DNA of 64,000 nucleotides from Hydractinia symbiolongicarpus (Eukaryota; Cnidaria; Hydrozoa; Anthoathecata; Hydractiniidae): contig NC_079881.1 in NCBI RefSeq assembly GCF_029227915.1, positions 28,435,501 to 28,499,500 of the forward strand, written 5' to 3'. Below the pieces are notes generated by a model, which did not search any database, was not told the DNA's origin, and worked only from the letters and a program-made list of their open reading frames with translations. The stretch's first letter is position 1. The number at the start of each line of letters is the position of its first letter. Position numbers and translations under genes: made by a program. Below are positions 34,046 to 47,094 of this stretch, one piece after another.

Positions 34046-37000
34046 TCGCCGGCAAACGAAAACCCGCGATTTCCCGCAAATCCCGGGCTTGGCCCGTATA
34101 GTCAAATGTATACTAAGAAAGTACCCTGTGAGTAAACTCATTTCCAGAACAACTTTTTAAATTATTTTTTCACCACTAAAACGCATAAGACTTGTAGTTT
34201 TCAAAAATGTTTTCATTTTTGATGAGACGCTGAATAAAAGAAGTTTAATCGCCGGCAAACGAAAACCCGCGATTTCCCGTAAATCCCGGGCTTGGCCCGT
34301 ATAGTCCAAAGTATACAAAGAAAGTACCCAGGGAGTAAAATCATTTCCCGAACAATTTTTTAAATTATTTTTTCACCACTAAAACGCACGAGACTTGTAG
34401 TTTTTAAACTTGGTTTCATTTTTGCTGAGACGCTGAATAAAAGAATTTTAATCGCCGGCAAACGAAAACCCGCGATTTCCCGTATATCCCGGGCTTGGCC
34501 TGTATAGTTGAATGTATATAAAGAAAGTACCCAAGGAGTAAACTCATTTCCCGAACGATTTTTCAAATTATCTTGTCACCACTAAATCGCATGAGACTTG
34601 TAGTTTTCAAAAATGTATTCATTTTTGATGAGACGCTGAATAAAAGAAGTTTAATCGCCGGCAAAAGAAAACTTGAGATTTCCCGTAAATCCCAGACTCG
34701 GCCCGTATAGTCAAAAGTATACAATGAAAGTACCCAGGGAGTAAACTCATTTCCCGAACGATTTTTTAAATTATTATTTCACCACTAAATCCCAAGAGAC
34801 TTGTAGTTTTTAAAAATGTTTTCATTTTTAATGAGACGCTGAATAAAAGAAGTTTAATCGCCGGCAAAGGAAAACCTGCGATTTCCCGTAAATCCCGGAC
34901 TCGGCCTGTAAAGTCAAAAGTATACAAAGAAAGTACCCAGGGAGTAAACTCATTTCCCGAACGATTTTTTAAATATTATTTAACCACTAAAGCCCATGAG
35001 ACTTGTAGTTTTCAAAAATATTTTTATTTTTGATGAGACGCTGATTAAAAGAAGTTTAATCGCCGGCAAACGAAAACCCGCCATTTCCCGTAAATCCCGG
35101 GCTTGGCCCGTATAGTCAAAAGTATACAAAGAAAGTACCCAGGGAGTAAACTAATTTCCCGAACGATTTTTTATATTATTTTTTCACCACTAAAACGCAT
35201 GAGACTTGTAGTTTTTAAAAATGTTTTCATTTTTGATGGGACGCTGAATAAAAGAAGTTTAATCGCCGGCAAAAGAAAACCCGCCATTTCCCGTAAATCC
35301 CGGTCTCGGCCCGTATAGTCAAAAGTATACAAAGAAAGTACCCAGGGAGTAAACTCGTTTCCCGAACGATTTTTTAAATTATTTTTTCACCACTAAAACG
35401 CATGAGACTTGTAGTTTTCAAAAATGTTTTCATTTTTGATGAGACGCTTAATGAAAGAGGTTTAATCGCCGGCAAACGAAAACCAGCGATTTCCCCTAAA
35501 CCCCGGGCTTGGCCCGTGTAGTCGAATGTATACAAAGAAAGTACCCAGGGAGTAAACTCATTTCCCGAACGATTTTTTAATTTTTTTTTTCACCACTAAA
35601 ACGCATGAGACTTGTAGTTTTCAAAAATATTTTCATTTTTGATGAGACGCTTAAGGAAAGAGGTTTAATCGCCGGCAAACGAAAACCCGCGATTTCCCGC
35701 AAATCCCGGGCTTGGCCCGTATAGTCGAATGTATACAAAGAAAGTACCCTGTGAGTAAACTCATTTCCAGAACAATTTTTTAAATTATTTTTTCACCACT
35801 AAAACGCATAAGACTTGTAGTTTTCAAAAATGTTTTCATTTTTGATGAGACGCTGAATAAAAGAAGTTTAATCGCCGGCAAACGAAAACCCGCGATTTCC
35901 CGTAAATCCCGGGCTTGGCCCGTATAGTCCAAAGTATACAAAGAAAGTACCCAGGGAGTAAAATCATTTCCCGAACAATTTTTTAAATTATTTTTTCACC
36001 ACTAAAACGCACGAGACTTGTAGTTTTCAAACTTGGTTTCATTTTTGATGAGACGCTGAATAAAAGAATTTTAATCGCCGGCAAACGAAAACCCGCGATT
36101 TCCCGTATATCCCGGGCTTGGCCTGTATAGTTGAATGTATATAAAGAAAGTACCCAAGGAGTAAACTCATTTCCCGAACGATTTTTCAAATTATCTTGTC
36201 ACCACTAAATCGCATGAGACTTGTAGTTTTCAAAAATGTATTCATTTTTGATGAGACGCTGAATAAAAGAAGTTTAATCGCCGGCAAAAGAAAACTTGAG
36301 ATTTCCCGTAAATCCCAGACTCGGCCCGTATAGTCAAAAGTATACAAAGAAAGTACCCAGGGAGTAAACTCATTTCCCGAACGATTTTTTAAATTATTAT
36401 TTCACCACTAAATCCCAAGAGACTTGTAGTTTTTAAAAATGTTTTCATTTTTAATGAGACGCTGAATAAAAGAAGTTTAATCGCCGGCAAAGGAAAACCT
36501 GCGATTTCCCGTAAATCCCGGACTCGGCCTGTAAAGTCAAAAGTATACAAAGAAAGTACCCAGGGAGTAAACTCATTTCCCGAACGATTTTTTAAATATT
36601 ATTTAACCACTAAAGCCCATGAGACTTGTAGTTTTCAAAAATATTTTTATTTTTGATGAGACGCTGATTAAAAGAAGTTTAATCGCCGGCAAACGAAAAC
36701 CCGCCATTTCCCGTAAATCCCGGGCTTGGCCCGTATAGTCAAAAGTATACAAAGAAAGTACCCAGGGAGTAAACTCATTTCCCGAACGATTTTTTATATT
36801 ATTTTTTCACCACTAAAACGCATGAGACTTGTAGTTTTTAAAAATGTTTTTATTTTTGATGGGACGCTAAATAAAAGAAGTTTAATCGCCGGCAAACGAA
36901 AACCCGCCATTTCCCGTAAATCCCGGTCTCGGCCCGTATAGTCAAAAGTATACAAAGAAAGTACCCAGGGAGTAAACTCGTTTCCCGAACGATTTTTTAA

Positions 37001-37200
37001 ATTATTTTTTCACCACTAAAACGCATGAGACTTGTAGTTTTCAAAAATATTTTCATTTTTGATGAGACGCTTAAGGAAAGAGGTTTAATCGCCGGCAAAC
37101 GAAAACCCGCGATTTCCCGCAAATCCCGGGCTTGGCCCGTATAGTCGAATGTATACAAAGAAAGTACCCTGTGAGTAATCTCATTTCCAGAACGACTTTT
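34046..37200. repeat. 8-mer HOR, 1623 bp, second copy one monomer short
   Basis: Landmarks 34360/35983 and 35103/36726 shift by 1623 (8 x 203 - 1). Copy one is about 34046-35668 and copy two begins near 35669. Near 37036 the register jumps to offset 1420: the distinctive GACGCTTAAGGAAAG, following GATGA at 35641, follows it again at 37061, seven monomers later. One monomer was therefore lost at the next joint. No gene is seen. Confidence 0.88.
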
Positions 37201-40085
37201 TAAATTATTTTTTCACCACTAAAACGCATAAGACTTGTAGTTTTCAAAAATGTTTTCATTTTTGATGAGACGCCAAATAAAAGAAGTTTAATCGCCGGCA
37301 AAGGAAAACCCGCGATTTCCCGTAAATCCCGGGCTTGGCCCGTATAGTCAAAAGTATACAAAGAAAGTACCCAGGGAGTAAACTCATTTCCCGAACGATT
37401 TTTTAAATTATTATTTCACCACTAAAGCCCATGAGACTTGTAGTTTTTAAAAATGTTTTCATTTTTGATGAGACGCTGAATAAATGGAGTTTAATCGCCG
37501 GCAAACGCAAACCCGCCATTTCCCGTAAACCCCGGACTCGGCCCGTATAGTCAAAAGTATACAAAGAAAATTCCCAGGGAGTAAACTCATTTCCCGAACG
37601 ATTTTTTAATATACTTTTTCACCACTTAAACGCATAAGACTTGTAGTTTTTAAAAATGTTTTCATTTTTGATGAGACGCTGAATAAAAGAAGTTTAATCG
37701 CCGGCAAACGAAAACCTGCGATTTCCTGCAAAATCCCGGACTCGGCCTGTAAAGTCAAAAGTATACAAAAAAAGTACCCAGGGAGTAAACTCATTTCCCG
37801 AACGATTTTTTAAATTATTCCTTCACCACTAAAGCCCATGAGACTTGTAGTTTTTAAAAATGTTTTCATTTTTGATGAGACGCTGAATAAAAGAAGTTTA
37901 ATCGCCGGCAAACGAAAACCCGCGACTTCCCGTAACTCCCGGACTCGGCCCGTATAGTCAAAAGTATACAAAGAAAGTACCCAGGGAGTAAACTCATTTC
38001 CCGAACGATTTTTCAAATTATTTCTGCACCACTAGAACGAATGAGACTTGTAGTTTTCAAAAATGTTTTCATTTTTAATGAAACGCTTAATGAAAGAGGT
38101 TTAATTGCCGGCAAACGAAAACCCGCGATTTCCCGTACATCCCGGGCTTGTCCCGTATATTCGAATGTATACAAAGAAAGTACCCGGTGAGTAAACTCAT
38201 TTACAGAACGATTTTTTAAATTATCTTTTCACCACTAAATCGCATGAGACTTGTAATTTTTAAAAAATGATTTCATTTTTGATGAGACACTGAATAAAAG
38301 AAGTTTAATCGCCGGCAAACGAAAACCTGCGATTTCCCGTAAATCCCAGACTCGGCCCGTATAGTCAAAAGTATACAAAGAAAGTACCCAGGGAGTAAAC
38401 TCATTTCCCGAACGATTTTTTAAATTATTATTTCACCACTAAAGCCCATGAGACTTGTAGTTTTTAAAAATGTTTTCATTTTTTATGAGACGCTGAATAA
38501 AAGACGTTTAATCGCCGGCAAACGAAAACCCGCCATTTCCCGTAAACCCCGGACACGGCCCGTATAGTCAAAAGTATACAAAGAAAGTACCCAGGGAGTA
38601 AACTCATTTCCCGAACGATTTTTTAAATTACTTTTTCACCACTAAAACGCATGAGACTTGTAGTTTTCAAAAATGTTTTCATTTTTGATGAGACGCTGAA
38701 TAAAAGAAGTTTAATCGCCGGCAAACGAAAACCTGCGATTTCCCGTAAATCCCGGACTCGGCCTGTAAAGGCAAAGGTATACAAAAAAAGTACCCAGGGA
38801 GTAAACTCATTTCCCGAACGATTTTTTAAATTATTATTTCACTACTAAAGCCCATGAGACTTGTAGTTTTTAAAAATGTTTTCATTTTTGATGAGACGCC
38901 GAATAAAAGAAGTTTAATCGCCGGCAAACGAAAACCCGCGACTTCCCGTAACTCCCGGACTCGGCCCGTATAGTCAAACGTATAAAAAGAAAGTACCCAA
39001 GGAGTAAACTGATTTCCCGAACGATTTTTCAAATTATTTCTGCACCACTAGAACGAATGAGACTTGTAGTTTTCAAAAATGTTTTCATTTTTAATGAGAC
39101 GCTTAATGAAAGAGGTTTAATTGCCGGCAAACGAAAACCCGCGATTTCCCGTAAATCCCGGGCTTGTCCCGTATAGTCGAATGTATACAAAGAAAGTACC
39201 CTGTGAGTAAACTCATTTCCAGAACGATTTTTTAAATTATCTTTTCACCACTAAATCCCATGAGACTTGTAGTTTTCAAAAATGTATTCATTTTTGATGA
39301 GACGCTGAATAAAAGAAGTTTAATCGCCGGCAAACGAAAACCTGAGATTTCCCGTAAATCCCAGACTCGGCCCGTATAGTCAAAAGTATACAAAGAAAGT
39401 ACCCAGGAAGTAAACTCATTTCCCGAACGATTTTTTAAATTATTATTTCACCACTAAAGCCCATGAGACTTGTAGTTTTTAAAAATGTTTTCATTTTTGA
39501 TGAAACGCTGAATAAATGGAGTTTAATCGCCGGCAAACGAAAACCCGCCATTTCCCTTTAACCCCGGACTCGGCCCGTATAGTCAAAAGTATACAAAGAA
39601 AATACCCGGGGAGTGAACTCATTTCCCGAACGATTTTTTAAATTACTTTTTCACCACTAAAACGCATGAGACTTGTAGTTTTCAAAAATGTTTTCATTTT
39701 TGATGAGACGCTGAATAAAAGAAGTTTAATCGCCGGCAAAGGAAAACCTGCGATTGCCCGTAAATCCCGGACTCGGCCTGTAAAGTCAAAAGTATACAAA
39801 AAAGGTACCCAGGGAGTAAACTCATTTCCCGAACGATTTTTTAAATTATTATTTCACCACTAAAGTCCATGAGACTTGTAGTTTTTAAAAATGTTTTCAT
39901 TTTTGATGAGACGCTGAATAAAAGAAGTTAAATCGCCGGCAAACGAAAACCCGCGACTTCCCGTAACTCCCGGACTCGGCCCGTATAGTCAAAAGTATAC
40001 AAAAAAAGTACCCAGGGAGTAAACTCATTTCCCGAACGATTTTTCAAATTATTTCTGCACCACTAGAACGAATGAGACTTGTAGT
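37201..40085. repeat. 5-mer HOR, 1015 bp, about three copies
   Basis: The CTAGAACG monomer recurs at 38032, 39048 and 40063 (spacing 1016 and 1015). The ATG-phased unit at 38651 recurs at 39666. AATAAATGGAG occurs near 37482 and 39512, exactly two units apart, while the middle copy has AATAAAAGACG. The repeat runs from about 37360. It is clearly older than the neighbouring HORs, because each copy has several private substitutions. No gene is seen. Confidence 0.85.
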
Positions 40086-42941
40086 TTTCAAAAATGTTTT
40101 CATTTTTGATGAGACGCTGAATAAAAGATGTTTAATCGCCAGCAAACGATAACCTGCAATTTCCCGTAAATCCCGGACTCGGCCTGTAAAGTCAAAAGTA
40201 TACAAAAAAAGTACCCAGGGAGTAAACTCATTTCCCGAACGATTTTTTAAGTTATTATTTCACCACTAAAGCCCATGAGACTTGTAGTTTTTAAAAATGT
40301 TTTCATTTTTGATGAGACGCTGAATAAAAGAAGTTTAATCGCCGGCAAACGAAAACCAGCGATTTCCCGTAAATCCCAGACTCGGCCCGTATAGTCAAAA
40401 GTATACAAAGAAAGTACCCAGGGAGTAAACTCATTTCCCGAACGATTTTTTAAATTATTATTTCAGCACTAAAGTCAATGAGACTTGTAGTTTTTAAAAA
40501 TGTTTTCATTTTTGATGAGACGCTGAATAAAAGAAGTTTAATCGCCGGCAAACGAAAAACCGCCATTTCCCGTAAACCCCGGACTCGGCCCGTATAGTCA
40601 AAAGTATACAAAGAAAGTACCCAGGGAGTAAACTCATTTTCAGAACGACTTTTTAAATTATCTTTTTACCACTAAATCGCATGAGACTTGTAGTTTTCAA
40701 AAATGTTTTCATTTTTGATGAGACGCTGAATAAAAGAAGTTTAATCGCCGGCAAACGAAAACCTGCGATTTCCCGTAAACCCTGGACTCGGCCCGTATAG
40801 TCAAAAGTATACAAAGAAAGTACCCAGGGAGTAAACCCATTTCCCGAACGATTTTATAAATTATTATTTCACAACTAAAGCCCATGAGACTTGTAGTTTT
40901 TAAAAATGTTTTCATTTTTGATGAGACGCTGAATAAAAGAAGTTTAATCGCCGGCAAACGAAAACCCGCAATTTCCCGTAAACCCTGGACTCGGCCCGTA
41001 TAGTCAAAAGTATACAAAAAAAGTACCCAGGGAGTAAACTCATTTCCCGAACGATTTTTTAAATTATTATTTCACCACTAAAGCCCATGAGACTTGTAGT
41101 TTTTAAAAATGTTTTCATTTTTGATGAGACGCTGAATAAAAGAAGTTTATTTGCCGGCAAACGAAAACCCGCGACTTCCCGTAACACCCGGACTCGGCCC
41201 GTATAGTCAAAAGTATACAAAGAAAGTACCCAGGGAGTAAACTCATTTCCCGAACGATTTTTTAAATTATTTTTTCACCACTAAAACGCATGAGACTTGT
41301 AGTTTTTAAAAATGTTTTCATTTTTGATGAGACGCTGAATAAAAGAAGTTTAATCGCCGGCAAACGAAAACCTGCGATTTCCTGTAAATCCCGGGCTTTT
41401 CCCGTATAGTCGAATGTATACAAAGAAAGTACCAAGGGAGTAAACTCATTTCCCGAACGATTTTTTAAATTATTTTTTCACCACTAAAACGCATGAGACT
41501 TGTAGTTTTCAAAAATGTTTTCATTTTTGATGAGACGCTGAATAAAAGAAGTTTAATCGCCGGCAAACGAAAACCTGCGATTTCCCGTAAACCTTGGACT
41601 CGGCCCGTATAGTCAAAAGTATACAAAGAAAGTACCCAGGGAGTAAACCCATTTCCCGAACGATTTTATAAATTATTATTTCACAACTAAAGCCCATGAG
41701 ACTTGTAGTTTTTAAAAATGTTTTCATTTTTGATGAGACGCTGAATAAAAGAAGTTTAATCGCCGGCAAACGAAAACCAGCGATTTCCCGTAAATCCCAG
41801 ACTCGGCCCGTATAGTCAAAAGTATACAAAGAAAGTACCCAGGGAGTAAACTCATTTCCCGAACGATTTTTTAAATTATTATTTCAGCACTAAAGTCAAT
41901 GAGACTTGTAGTTTTTAAAAATGTTTTCATTTTTGATGAGACGCTGAATAAAAGAAGTTTAATCGCCGGCAAACGAAAAACCGCCATTTCCCGTAAACCC
42001 CGGACTCGGCCCGTATAGTCAAAAGTATACAAAGAAAGTACCCAGGGAGTAAACTCATTTTCAGAACGACTTTTTAAATTATCTTTTTACCACTAAATCG
42101 CATGAGACTTGTAGTTTTCAAAAATGTTTTCATTTTTGATGAGACGCTGAATAAAAGAAGTTTAATCGCCGGCAAACGAAAACCTGCGATTTCCCGTAAA
42201 CCCTGGACTCGGCCCGTATAGTCAAAAGTATACAAAGAAAGTACCCAGGGAGTAAACCCATTTCCCGAACGATTTTATAAATTATTATTTCACAACTAAA
42301 GCCCATGAGACTTGTAGTTTTTAAAAATGTTTTCATTTTTGATGAGACGCTGAATAAAAGAAGTTTAATCGCCGGCAAACGAAAACCCGCTATTTCCCGT
42401 AAACCCTGGACTCGGCCCGTATAGTCAAAAGTATACAAAAAAAGTACCCAGGGAGTAAACTCATTTCCCGAACGATTTTTTAAATTATTATTTCACCACT
42501 AAAGCCCATGAGACTTGTAGTTTTTAAAAATGTTTTCATTTTTGATGAGACGCTGAATAAAAGAAGTTTATTTGCCGGCAAACGAAAACCCGCGACTTCC
42601 CGTAACACCCGGACTCGGCCCGTATAGTCAAAAGTATACAAAGAAAGTACCCAGGGAGTAAACTCATTTCCCGAACGATTTTTTAAATTATTTTTTCACC
42701 ACTAAAACGCATGAGACTTGTAGTTTTTAAAAATGTTTTCATTTTTGATGAGACGCTGAATAAAAGAAGTTTAATCGCCGGCAAACGAAAACCTGCGATT
42801 TCCTGTAAATCCCGGGCTTTTCCCGTATAGTCGAATGTATACAAAGAAAGTACCAAGGGAGTAAACTCATTTCCCGAACGATTTTTTAAATTATTTTTTC
42901 ACCACTAAAACGCATGAGACTTGTAGTTTTCAAAAATGTTT
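40086..42941. repeat. 7-mer HOR, 1421 bp
   Basis: From about 40270 the sequence repeats at offset 1421, exactly 7 x 203: landmarks 40709/42130 and 41521/42942, and GTTTATTTGCC at 41145/42566. Inside each unit two related sub-blocks sit 812 bp apart (40709/41521 and 42130/42942), so the 7-mer itself contains an older 4-mer duplication. No indels are apparent between copies. No gene is seen. Confidence 0.88.
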
Positions 42942-45900
42942 TCATTTTTGATGAGACGCTGAATAAAAGAAGTTTAATCGCCGGCAAACGAAAACCTGCG
43001 ATTTCCCGTAAACCCTGGACTCGGCCCGTATAGTCAAAAGTATACAAAGAAAGTACCCAGGGAGTAAACCCATTTCCCGAACGATTTTATAAATTATTAT
43101 TTCACAACTATATCCCATGAGACTTGTAGTTTTTAAAAATGTTTTCATTTTTGATGAGACGCTGAATAAAAGAAGTTTAATCGCCGGCAAACGAAAACCC
43201 GCTATTTCCCGTAAACCCTGGACTCGGCCCGTATAGTCAAAAGTATACAAAAAAAGTACCCAGGGAGTAAACTCATTTCCCGAACGATTTTTTAAATTAT
43301 TATTTCACCACTAAAGCCCATGAGACTTGTAGTTTTTAAAAATGTTTTCATTTTTGATGAGACGCTGAATAAAAGAAGTTTATTTGCCGGCAAACGAAAA
43401 CCCGCGACTTCCCGTAACACCCGGACTCGGCCCGTATAGTCAAAAGTATACAAAGAAAGTACCCAGGGAGTAAACTCATTTCCCGAACGATTTTTTAAAT
43501 TATTTTTTCACCACTAAAACGCATGAGACTTGTAGTTTTTAAAAATGTTTTCATTTTTGATGAGACGCTGAATAAAAGAAGTTTAATCGCCGGCAAACGA
43601 AAACCTGCGATTTCCTGTAAATCCCGGGCTTTTCCCGTATAGTCGAATGTATACAAAGAAAGTACCAAGGGAGTAAACTCATTTCCCGAACGATTTTTTA
43701 AATTATTTTTTCACCACTAAAACGCATGAGACTTGTAGTTTTCAAAAATGTTTTCATTTTTAATGAGACGCCTAATGAAAGAGGTTTAATCGCCGGCAAA
43801 CGAAAACCTGAGATTTCCCGTAAATCCCAGACTCGGCCCGTATAGTCAAAAGTATACAAAGAAAGTACCCAGGGAGTAAACTCATTTCCCGAACGATTTT
43901 TTAAATTATTATTTCACCACTAAAGCCCATGAGACTTGTAGTTTTTAAAAATGTTTTCATTTTTGATGAGACGCTGAATAAAAGAAGTTTATTTGCCGGC
44001 AAACGAAAACCCGCGACTTCCCGTAACACCCGGACTCGGCCCGTATAGTCAAAAGTATACAAAGAAAGTACCCAGGGAGTAAACTCATTTCCCGAACGAT
44101 TTTTTAAATTATTTTTTCACCACTAAAACGCATGAGACTTGTAGTTTTTAAAAGTGTTTTCATTTTTGATGAGACGCTGAATAAAAGAAGTTTAATCGCC
44201 GGCAAACGAAAACCTGCGATTTCCTGTAAATCCCGGGCTTTTCCCGTATAGTCGAATGTATACAAAGAAAGTACCAAGGGAGTAAACTCATTTCCCGAAC
44301 GATTTTTTAAATTATTTTTTCACCACTAAAACGCATGAGACTTGTAGTTTTTAAAAATGTTTTCATTTTTAATGAGACGCCTAATGAAAGAGGTTTAATC
44401 GCCGGCAAACGAAAACCTGAGATTTCCCGTAAATCCCAGACTCGGCCCGTATAGTCAAAAGTATACAAAGAAAGTACCCAGGGAGTAAACTCATTTCCCG
44501 AACGATTTTTTAAATTATTATTCCACCACTAAAGCCCATGAGACTTGTAGTTTTTAAAAGTGTTTTCATTTTTGATGAGACGCTGAATAAAAGAAGTTTA
44601 ATCACCGGCAAACGAAAACCTGCGATTTCCTGTAAATCCCGGGCTTTTCCCGTATAGTCGAATGTATACAAAGAAAGTACCAAGGGAGTAAACTCATTTC
44701 CCGAACGATTTTTTAAATTATTTTTTCACCACTAAAACGCATGAGACTTGTAGTTTTCAAAAATGTTTTCATTTTTGATGAGACGCTGAATAAAAGAAGT
44801 TTAATCGCCGGCAAACGAAAACCTGCGATTTCCCGTAAACCCTGGACTCGGCCCGTATAGTCAAAAGTATACAAAGAAAGTACCCAGGGAGTAAACCCAT
44901 TTCCCGAACGATTTTATAAATTATTATTTCACAACAAAAGCCCATGAGACTTGTAGTTTTTAAAAATGTTTTCATTTTTGATGAGACGCTGAATAAAAGA
45001 AGTTTAATCGCCGGCAAACGAAAACCCGCTATTTCCCGTAAACCCTGGACTCGGCCCGTATAGTCAAAAGTATACAAAAAAAGTACCCAGGGAGTAAACT
45101 CATTTCCCGAACGATTTTTTAAATTATTATTTCACCACTAAAGCCCATGAGACTTGTAGTTTTTAAAAATGTTTTCATTTTTGATGAGACGCTGAATAAA
45201 AGAAGTTTATTTGCCGGCAAACGAAAACCCGCGACTTCCCGTAACACCCGGACTCGGCCCGTATAGTCAAAAGTATACAAAGAAAGTACCCAGGGAGTAA
45301 ACTCATTTCCCGAACGATTTTTTAAATTATTTTTTCACCACTAAAACGCATGAGACTTGTAGTTTTTAAAAATGTTTTCATTTTTGATGAGACGCTGAAT
45401 AAAAGAAGTTTAATCGCCGGCAAACGAAAACCTGCGATTTCCTGTAAATCCCGGGCTTTTCCCGTATAGTCGAATGTATACAAAGAAAGTACCAAGGGAG
45501 TAAACTCATTTCCCGAACGATTTTTTAAATTATTTTTTCACCACTAAAACGCATGAGACTTGTAGTTTTCAAAAATGTTTTCATTTTTAATGAGACGCCT
45601 AATGAAAGAGGTTTAATCGCCGGCAAACGAAAACCTGAGATTTCCCGTAAATCCCAGACTCGGCCCGTATAGTCAAAAGTATACAAAGAAAGTACCCAGG
45701 GAGTAAACTCATTTCCCGAACGATTTTTTAAATTATTATTTCACCACTAAAGCCCATGAGACTTGTAGTTTTTAAAAATGTTTTCATTTTTGATGAGACG
45801 CTGAATAAAAGAAGTTTATTTGCCGGCAAACGAAAACCCGCGACTTCCCGTAACACCCGGACTCGGCCCGTATAGTCAAAAGTATACAAAGAAAGTACCC

Positions 45901-46457
45901 AGGGAGTAAACTCATTTCCCGAACGATTTTTTAAATTATTTTTTCACCACTAAAACGCATGAGACTTGTAGTTTTTAAAAATGTTTTCATTTTTGATGAG
46001 ACGCTGAATAAAAGAAGTTTAATCGCCGGCAAACGAAAACCTGCGATTTCCTGTAAATCCCGGGCTTTTCCCGTATAGTCGAATGTATACAAAGAAAGTA
46101 CCAAGGGAGTAAACTCATTTCCCGAACGATTTTTTAAATTATTTTTTCACCACTAAAACGCATGAGACTTGTAGTTTTTAAAAAGGTTTTCATTTTTAAT
46201 GAGACGCCTAATGAAAGAGGTTTAATCGCCGGCAAACGAAAACCTGAGATTTCCCGTAAATCCCAGACTCGGCCCGTATAGTCAAAAGTATACAAAGAAA
46301 GTACCCAGGGAGTAAACTCATTTCCCGAACGATTTTTTAAATTATTATTCCACCACTAAAGCCCATGAGACTTGTAGTTTTTAAAAGTGTTTTCATTTTT
46401 GATGAGACGCTGAATAAAAGAAGTTTAATCACCGGCAAACGAAAACCTGCGATTTCC
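42942..46457. repeat. 9-mer HOR, 1827 bp, two copies
   Basis: Copy one is about 42942-44768 and copy two about 44769-46457, at offset 1827, exactly 9 x 203. GTTTATTTGCC falls at 43378, 43987, 45205 and 45814, so each unit holds a pair 609 bp apart. The ATTCCACCACT variant (44520/46347) and GACGCCTAATG (43767/45594) also shift by 1827. Copy two ends near 46457, where the core diverges. No gene is seen. Confidence 0.9.
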
Positions 46458-47094
46458 CGTAAATCCCAGACTCAGCCTCTAAGGTCAAAAGTATACAAAA
46501 AAGTACCCAGGGAGTAAACTCATTTCCCGAACGATTTTTTAAATTATTATTTCACCATTAAAGCCCATGAGACTTGTAGTTTTTAAAAATGTTTTCATTT
46601 TTGATGAGACGCTGAATAAAAGAAGTTTAATCGCCGGCAAACGAAAACCCGCGACTTCCCGTAACTCCCGGACTCGGCCCGTATAGTCAAAAGTATAAAA
46701 AGAAAGTACCAAGGGAGTAAACTCATTTCCCGAACGATTGTTCAAATTATTTCTGCACCACTAGAACGAAGAGACTTGTAGTTTTCCAAAATGTTTTCAT
46801 TTTTAATGAGACGCTTAATGAAAGAGGTTTAATCGCCGGCAAACGAAAACCCGCGATTTCCTGTAAATCCCGGGCTTTTCCCGTATAGTCGAATGTATAC
46901 AAAGAAAGTACCCTGTGAGTAAACTCATTTCCAGAACGATTTTGTAAATTATCTTTTCACCACTAAATCGCATGAGACTTGTAGTTTTCAAAAATGTATT
47001 CATTTTTGATGAGACGCTGAATAAAAAAAGTTTAATCGCCGGCAAACGAAAACCTGAGATTTCCCGTAAATTCCAGACTCGGCCCGTATAGTCA
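46458..47094. repeat. satellite monomers linking the 9-mer and 5-mer HORs
   Basis: About three monomers, including the first GAACGAAGAGAC variant (one base lost from the ATGAGAC landmark) at about 46764. That variant becomes frequent from here to the right edge. No gene is seen. Confidence 0.8.
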
